Assembly (NCBI GenBank): GCA_037957365.1
Contig: JARHVA010004901.1
Coordinates: 733,001 to 797,000 of the forward strand
Reading direction: 5' to 3'
Length of the DNA stretch: 64,000 nt
Origin: Torreya grandis
Lineage: Eukaryota; Streptophyta; Pinopsida; Cupressales; Taxaceae
The notes beneath the pieces are model-generated. The model made no database searches. It had not been told where the DNA came from and saw nothing but the letters and a program-made list of their open reading frames with translations. The position numbers and the translations under genes are program-made. This document shows positions 58,825 to 64,000 of this stretch, one piece after another; positions within the stretch are counted from its first letter, which is position 1, and each line of letters begins with the position of its first letter.

Positions 58825-59600
58825 TTAGAACATTGTTCCTTGATTAATTTGAAGTGCCCTCTGAAAGGTGTACTTAGGTTTTTCATCTTGCATATTGAAC
58901 CTGACTAATACCTTCTTGATGTATTCTTCTTGAGACAATGTCAATTTCCTATTTTTCCTATCACTTATTATTCTCATACCAAGGATTTGTTTTGCAGCAC
59001 CTAAATCATTAATTGTAAATGAATTTGCTAGTTTTCTTTTCAACTCATTTATATCATGCATGTTAGACCCTGTAATAAGCATGTCATCTACATAAAATAA
59101 CAATATAATATAGCTACCATTATCTAATCTCTTAAAGTAAACATAGTGATCAGAATGACATCTACTATAACTTTGTTCTATCATAAACATGTCAAATTTC
59201 AAATACCACTGTCTTTGAGCTTGTTTTAGGTTATACAAACTCTTCTTCAACCTACAAACCATTTTATCATTACCTTTGACTTAGTATCCTTGTGGCTGCT
59301 CCATATATATATCCTCTTTGAAATCACAATGAAGGAATGCAGTCTTCACATCTAATTATTCAAGGTGCAAATCTTCTACTGCTACCAAACTTAAAATAGT
59401 TCTTATATAAGTTATTTTAACTATCAGAGAAAATATTTCATTAAAGTCAATGCATTTCTTTTGTGCAAACCCCTTTACAACAAGTATGAATTTGTACCTC
59501 TTTTTGCCTCCATCTTCTTCCTTCAACCTATAAACCCATTTATTTTGCAATGCTCTTTTACCTATAGGCAACTGAACCAAATCTCAAGTTTCGTTATGTA
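58825..59600 (-). pseudogene. Reverse transcriptase of copia D
   Basis: The minus strand reads PIGKRALQNKWVYRLKEEDG, RYKFILVVKGFAQKKCIDFN, EIFSLIVKITYIRTILSLVA (59580-59356) and then, after a small gap, VCRLKKSLYNLKQAQRQWYL, YIILLFYVDDMLITGSN and INDLGAAKQILGMRIISDR. The catalytic YVDD (59083-59094) is intact. The region between 59262 and 59356, which should hold the DVKTAFLHG segment, is degraded. This is the most nearly intact RT of the window. Confidence 0.9.
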
Positions 59601-59879
59601 CGAAGGAGTCCATCTCCTCTTTCATGCCTTATTCCCACTTCTTTTTGGTTTCTACCTACTTTGCTTCTTCATAGCTTTTTGACTCACCACCATTAGTAAA
59701 TAATAAATAATAAAGTGAAGGAGAGTAACATTCAGGGAGTCTACTTACTATAGTAGATCTTCTAACTACACTTCCAAGATTTTGAGGTACTTACTGTAGT
59801 TGTTTCACATTCTAATTTTCTATCACTTTTGGAATTTCATTTAAAGTAATTTCATCAAGTACTGCCTATTTTGTATTTG

Positions 59880-60650
59880 ACATTTCTTATTTCTTTTCCT
59901 GCAATTAAACTCTATACATGACCTTTTCATTAAAGATCACATATCTAGTCTTAATAATTTTATGATTTTCAATATCCCATAAACGGTAACCAAAATCATT
60001 AACTCTATATCCAATAAAAGTACATTTTTTGTATTTTGCCTCAAGCTTGGTTTTATTTTCTTTATCAATATGGACAGATACTTCACAACTAAAAGTCTTT
60101 AAAAAGGAATAATCTACCTTTTTACCTATCCATGCTTCCTCTAAAATGTGACCATCCAAAGGACTTGAAGGTCTTCTATTTATTAAGTAAACAGTAGTAT
60201 CCACAACATCTACCCAAAATTGTAAGGGCAACCCTACATGCAATCTCATGCTCCTTGCATGCTCCATGATTATTTTGTTCATCCTTTATGACACACCATT
60301 TTGTTGTGTTGTTCTTGGAACCATCTTCTCTCTATGAATCCCATGGGATGAATAGTGATTATCAAACTCCTTGCTATAGTATTCACCTCTATTGTCTAAT
60401 CTAACAGACTTTAATTTATTTCCTATCTCATTCTCAACCAAAGCTTGCCATTTCTTAAAAGTATCAAAAACATCATATTTCTTTCATATGTAATAAACCC
60501 AAGTTTTTTTAGTTGCATCATCAATAAAAGTAACATAATAAGAAGGGCCACCAAGGGATGATACCTGAGTTGGTCCCCATACATATGTATGCACAAGCTC
60601 TAACTTGTCATTCTTCATTATCCTCCTAACTCTGAGATATATGACTCTCT
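59880..60650 (-). pseudogene. Integrase of copia D
   Basis: At 60640-60290 a degraded catalytic core on the minus strand includes IRLDNRGEYYSKEF-like sequence (about 60410-60370) and HGIHREKMVPRTTQQNGV (about 60340). The open part 60282-59905 reads MNKIIMEHARSMRLHVGLPL, QFWVDVVDTTVYLINRRPSS and SFLKTFSCEVSVHIDKENKT, and ends KKCTFIGYRVNDFGYRLWDI. This follows the copia integrase pattern from the NGVAER box to the C-terminal GYR.LW motif. Confidence 0.8.
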
Positions 60651-61260
60651 TCTATTTAGGATACACACAGTGCTCATAGAAATCCAAATCCACCTTCTTC
60701 AAATTTGGCAACAAATTCTTTGAGTGGAGAACTTGCATCCCCTTTTCACTCATGTGCCCAATTCTATGGTGCCATAATTTTATATTTGCTTCTATATAAG
60801 ATAAATTAGTTGAAGATTCAACATCACCATTAGATAAATACAATGTACCTACCTTCTCTCCTTTTGCTATTACCAATGATCCTTTAGTGACTTTTCATGA
60901 ATTTTCTACAAATATAACTATGCAACCCTCACTTCCTAGTTGCCCTGTTAAAAATAGATTTCTTCTCAACTCAAGAACATGCCTCACCTCTTTCAACAAC
61001 CATTTGTTTCGATTCTATAATTTTATCTATATCTTACCATTTCCTACAATTTTATAGGGTTCACCATCACTCAAATAAACCTGCCCAAAATCACCTTAAA
61101 CATAGTCTTGAAAATATTATTTATGGGGTGTAGCATGAAATGAAGCCCATGAATATAACAACCAAGAATCATTAATATTATCTAAAAAAAGGATTAAAGC
61201 ATCTTTTAACACATCAACTACTACATTTACTTTCTGGTTTTTATCTTGTTATCCATCTCC
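60650..61260 (-). pseudogene. Protease and pre-integrase region of copia D
   Basis: Reads SWASFHATPHK (about 61165-61120; the family has SGAS), FGQVYLSDGEPYKIVGNGKI, LLKEVRHVLELRRNLFLTGQ and LVIAKGEKVGTLYLSNGD. It then runs into the gag-pre-integrase domain LWHHRIGHMSEKGMQVLHSK with FYEHCVYPK (60876-60652), the zinc-binding HHCC region. The active site carries Trp for Gly next to the catalytic residue. Confidence 0.8.
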
Positions 61261-61279
61261 TTGTTTTCCTTTCTGAAAC

Positions 61280-62040
61280 CAACAATCTTTCTTCAAGTGT
61301 CTTTCCTTCCCACAAATCTAGCACACCAATGTTCCTCTAGATTTAGACCTACCCTTCTTAGACTTCCCACGATTCTTAGGGTCCTTTCCTCTATCCTTTT
61401 CTATTCTCCTATTCTCCATAGTCAAAGAATTACCTGATGTCTCACCTATGCTTTTCCATCACATTTCCTCACTAAGGATAACACCAATAACATCATCAAA
61501 CTTTAAAGTATTTGAGTTAGAGACATAATTGCTCATATCCATGACCAAGCCATTCCAATTTTTTGGCAATGAGCATAGAATCAAAATATCCCTAACCTCA
61601 TCATCAAAATTTACTCCTACAAAACTTAACTGATTTGTGACCATGTTAAATTCATTTAAATGGTCAGCAACAGACCCACCTTCTGACATTTATAAATTAA
61701 ATACATGTTTCATAAGAAATACCTTATTGGAGGCTGAGGGTTTTTAATACAATCTATCTAATTCCTTTATCACATCTATTATTGTGTTTTCTTTTAAAAT
61801 ATTGAAGGCCATTGATGCTGCCAGGCACAGTCATATTGTTCCTAGTGCCTTTCTGTCAAGAACCTCCCAGTCTTCATCCTTCATAGTCACTAGCTTATTC
61901 GCTATTCTACCCAATGGTAGACAAAGATCCTTCTGATATAGATATTCCTCCATTTTCATCTTCCATAGTTGGTAGCTTTTTCTATTGAACTTCTTGACCT
62001 TAAACTTGCCTTCTTCTACCATTGCTCCCACTTGAACCAA
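61280..62040 (-). pseudogene. Gag of copia D
   Basis: Starts near 62040 with MVQVGAMVEEGKFKVKKFNR, SYQLWKMKMEEYLYQKDLCL and KDEDWEVLDRKALGTI. After a stop it reads VFLMKHVFNL, SEGGSVADHLNEFNMVTNQL and DEVRDILILCSLPKNWNGLV. A CCHC knuckle follows at 61282-61323 (C, C at +3, H at +8, C at +13; one intervening codon is a stop). This is the UBN2-type copia gag. Homologues start at about this Met, 60 bp from the LTR. Confidence 0.88.
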
Positions 62041-62084
62041 GATACCTCTTTTCCTATGAGTTTATCTACCAAATAAACCTTTGA

Positions 62085-62097
62085 CTCTAATACCAAT
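62085..62097 (-). other. Primer binding site of copia D
   Basis: The minus strand reads TTGGTATTAGAGTC just after the LTR, close to TGGTATCAGAGC of copia elements primed by initiator tRNA-Met. Confidence 0.8.
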
Positions 62098-62652
62098 TGT
62101 TATAAATATAGAATGTAGAAAAATAATAATGAAATAAAGATAGAATTAAAATTTAGAAAAGATAACAGAATAGAGACATAGATTTAACATGGTTCACCCA
62201 ATATGGGCTACATCCACACATAAACTGATAGTCCTTATTATTCAGTCCAACAAATGAAGGGAAAACCCTGCAATACATCCACTACAATATCATCTTCACT
62301 CTCACACCAATTCCACCTGATTAAAATGCCCTCATATCAAAGGAGGGGTATAAATTAGGGCAAAAAAGGACTAACTTAATTTCTAACATTAGATTTTAAA
62401 TCTAATAGTAAATGGTCCATATTAACTATAAAATTACAATATTTTATAATGCATTTGTCATAAAAAATTTCCTCAGGGGTGCTACCCCTGAACCCCCACT
62501 AAGGGGGATCCAAAATAGGTTTCCACCCCCCTAGACCCCTATGGTGACCCTTGGGGGGGGGGGGGGCAGGGGGGGGGGGGGGGTGTTCCCCCCCCCACAC
62601 CCCCCCATCAGGTATTGGACATTAAAATAAGATTGGGCTCTACCATCCAACA
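62098..62652 (-). repeat. 5' LTR of copia D
   Basis: Plus-strand ends TGTTATAAAT and CCATCCAACA; aligns with 57510-58037. Longer by 27 bp, largely because of G and C homopolymer runs at 62553-62597. Confidence 0.9.
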
Positions 62653-62657
62653 ACCTC

Positions 62658-64000
62658 TTGTTTTCCATATTAGCCCTCTTATAATCCTTATCTTCATGAA
62701 GATGCTTTTCAACTTCAAGAGAGACTTTTATAACATAACCTAGCCAAGAAAGTTTAAGAGTTACACTCAAGAATGAAATTATTGATTCAAGTTGTGAAGG
62801 AAGGTTTAGAGCCAAAAGAATATCCTATACCTAAACACACGCCATATAACCTTCCTCAAGAGAGTGCTCAAGTTGAATCAAATTTCAATGAAGTGATTGT
62901 CAATTGGAAGGAATAAATCCAAGTTATTTTAGCCCAAAGTTTTCCTCCCTTTCTTTAATAAATCCCAAAAGGATCCCCTACAATTCATTCTCAATCTGAT
63001 GTTGAGTTCTATGTTCCACCTCCACTAGCTAGTTCATCTTGTCCTCAACCTATCACCCTTTGCCTTGATGGACCTATGGTGTGGGAAACTAAAGAGGAGA
63101 ATTTGGTTGATAATAATTTAGAACTCATGCTTGAAGAAAACATAACTCCTTAGTAACCTCTTTAGGCTAGGTCACTTGATTATAAGATGCCTAGCATTGG
63201 CATCACCAAGAAGGAGAAAGAAATTGAGGAACTTGCAGTCCTTGAGAAGAAAATTCAGGTTATAATAGTTGAGATACAAATTGAGAGGCATCAAGAGGTT
63301 CTACATGCTGAAGAAGAGGTGATTTCTTGTGTTGGATCTTCTGATTATGTTGATATTGAAGAATGTCTTCCTTGTATCAAAGAAGAGGAAATCATCATTG
63401 GTTCTTCCATCACTATCTAAGATATCATAAATGGGCAAGAACAAGTCTCTAATTATCCTTGGGATGACTTTTTTGCAATCATTGGAGCATGTTATAATCC
63501 TCTTCAAGGAGGCTATGATCTAGTCAAAAATGGAGAAGGCAGCTTTGACACTCAAGTGGGTATGCAAAGAAGCAACTTTTCAAATTTGTCCTTTCAAGAG
63601 GAATATGCATTCCATGATGATATGTTTAAAATCATAAAAATGGGTTATCATACTCTCAATCAGTTGGGAGAAACACATTAGTTTTGAAGGATAGAACAAG
63701 CTTCTATTTTCCTCAATCTTCCAATGAACAAGAAACTACTCCTCTTGAATCCATGCCTACCAAGAAGATACAAGTTGATCATGAGATGAAGAGTAGGTAG
63801 TAGTATGAGGTATGTGTAAAAATTTAAGAGGAATACATTTACATTGGAGATCTATTTAAGGACGATTTACTTGAGAGTAGATCAAATGAAGTGCCAAGGA
63901 ATAGGTTTGATCTACCAAGGATCCAATCCAAGGAGCAGCATGCTTAGCACTATGATTCATCTCATGAAGAATAATATTCAAGGAGCTTTCCTTTTGATCC
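62658..64000 (+). pseudogene. First coding region of element E, downstream part
   Basis: Continues the reading direction broken at 57509. It reads SRMKLLIQVVKEGLEPKEYP, SAQVESNFNEVIVNWKE, LCLDGPMVWETKEENLVDNN and a Glu-rich stretch (MPSIGITKKEKEIEELAVLE from 63187, then EEVISCVGSSDYVDIEECLP). Finally comes YPWDDFFAIIGACYNPLQGG and AFHDDMFKIIKMGYHTLNQL. It is acidic with heptad-like Leu/Ile spacing and resembles no gag, protease or pol domain I know. It could be the non-gag first ORF of Ogre-type elements. Stops at about 63150, 63418 and 63679; the end is outside the window. Confidence 0.5.

Larger units (their letters stand above)
57510..62652 (-). mobile_element. Complete copia element D
   Basis: Both LTRs (57510-58037, 62098-62652), primer site, gag, protease, integrase, RT, RNase H and PPT are present on the minus strand in copia order, 5.14 kb in total. 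It is flanked by a near-perfect 5-bp duplication. Domains are less decayed than in the other elements, so this is among the youngest insertions here. It sits in the first coding region of element E. Confidence 0.92.
51331..64000 (+). mobile_element. Ogre-like gypsy element (element E), 5' part
   Basis: A long LTR (51331-56300), primer site and a coding region that is interrupted by copia D and runs off the window. The LTR start resembles that of element A (ATAATGTCAT, then TTCATAGCTCATTTGGTG), as do the TATA region, the terminal stem and the primer site, so the two are distant relatives. It was inserted into a T-family LTR. Confidence 0.7.

Noticed and set aside
59461..59682. Plus-strand frame of 73 residues
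   Set aside because: Antisense to the copia D reverse transcriptase.

Overview
This window looks like intergenic DNA from a very large, A+T-rich seed-plant genome, most plausibly a gymnosperm or conifer. I infer that from the density of old nested LTR retrotransposons, the Tat/Ogre-type Ty3-gypsy elements with long LTRs, and the high divergence between LTR pairs. No cellular protein gene, rRNA, intact tRNA or CRISPR array could be supported. Nearly every readable protein fragment is a retrotransposon domain, and almost all are broken by stops and frameshifts.

Layout. (1) 1-12031: a minus-strand Tat-lineage element (LTR 10868-12031, gag, protease) is split by a second minus-strand LTR element at 1799-10253. 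That inner element carries gag but no recognisable pol and has palindromic tandem repeats in its leader. (2) 12032-13381: unassigned. (3) 13387-26127: a near-complete plus-strand gypsy element with 2.9-kb LTRs, a GTTCT target duplication, gag, protease, an extra RNase H lying before the RT, RT, a second RNase H and integrase. A G+C-richer LINE-like insert of about 0.9 kb sits in its protease. (4) 26130-28105: the RT/RNase H end of a copia element, up to its PPT and the start of its 3' LTR. (5) 28106-28710 and 35935-37750: a minus-strand LINE interrupted by a minus-strand Tat-type LTR element (28711-35934). The interrupting element has a gag zinc knuckle, a G-patch-like segment and seven tandem hairpins next to its PPT.

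(6) 37883 to about 43 kb: a second, plus-strand copy of the Tat element seen at the left edge. (7) 44372 to about 48.7 kb: a minus-strand copia element. (8) 49212-50942: two copies of one copia-type LTR in inverted orientation. (9) 50998-51330: a fragment of the Tat LTR, cut at 51331 by a plus-strand Ogre-like gypsy element that runs off the right edge. That element has a 5-kb LTR. Its coding region is in turn interrupted by a complete 5.1-kb minus-strand copia element (57510-62652) with a near-perfect target duplication.

The relative order of insertion can be read from the nesting. The structural signals that domain names do not explain are: a two-part stem at the 3' end of diverged gypsy LTRs whose arms have changed together; tandem hairpin arrays in non-coding parts of three elements; a perfect 28-bp palindrome with degenerate relatives in several LTRs; and the unusual position of the extra RNase H. 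All boundaries and identities were read by eye, and no alignment or database search was run.
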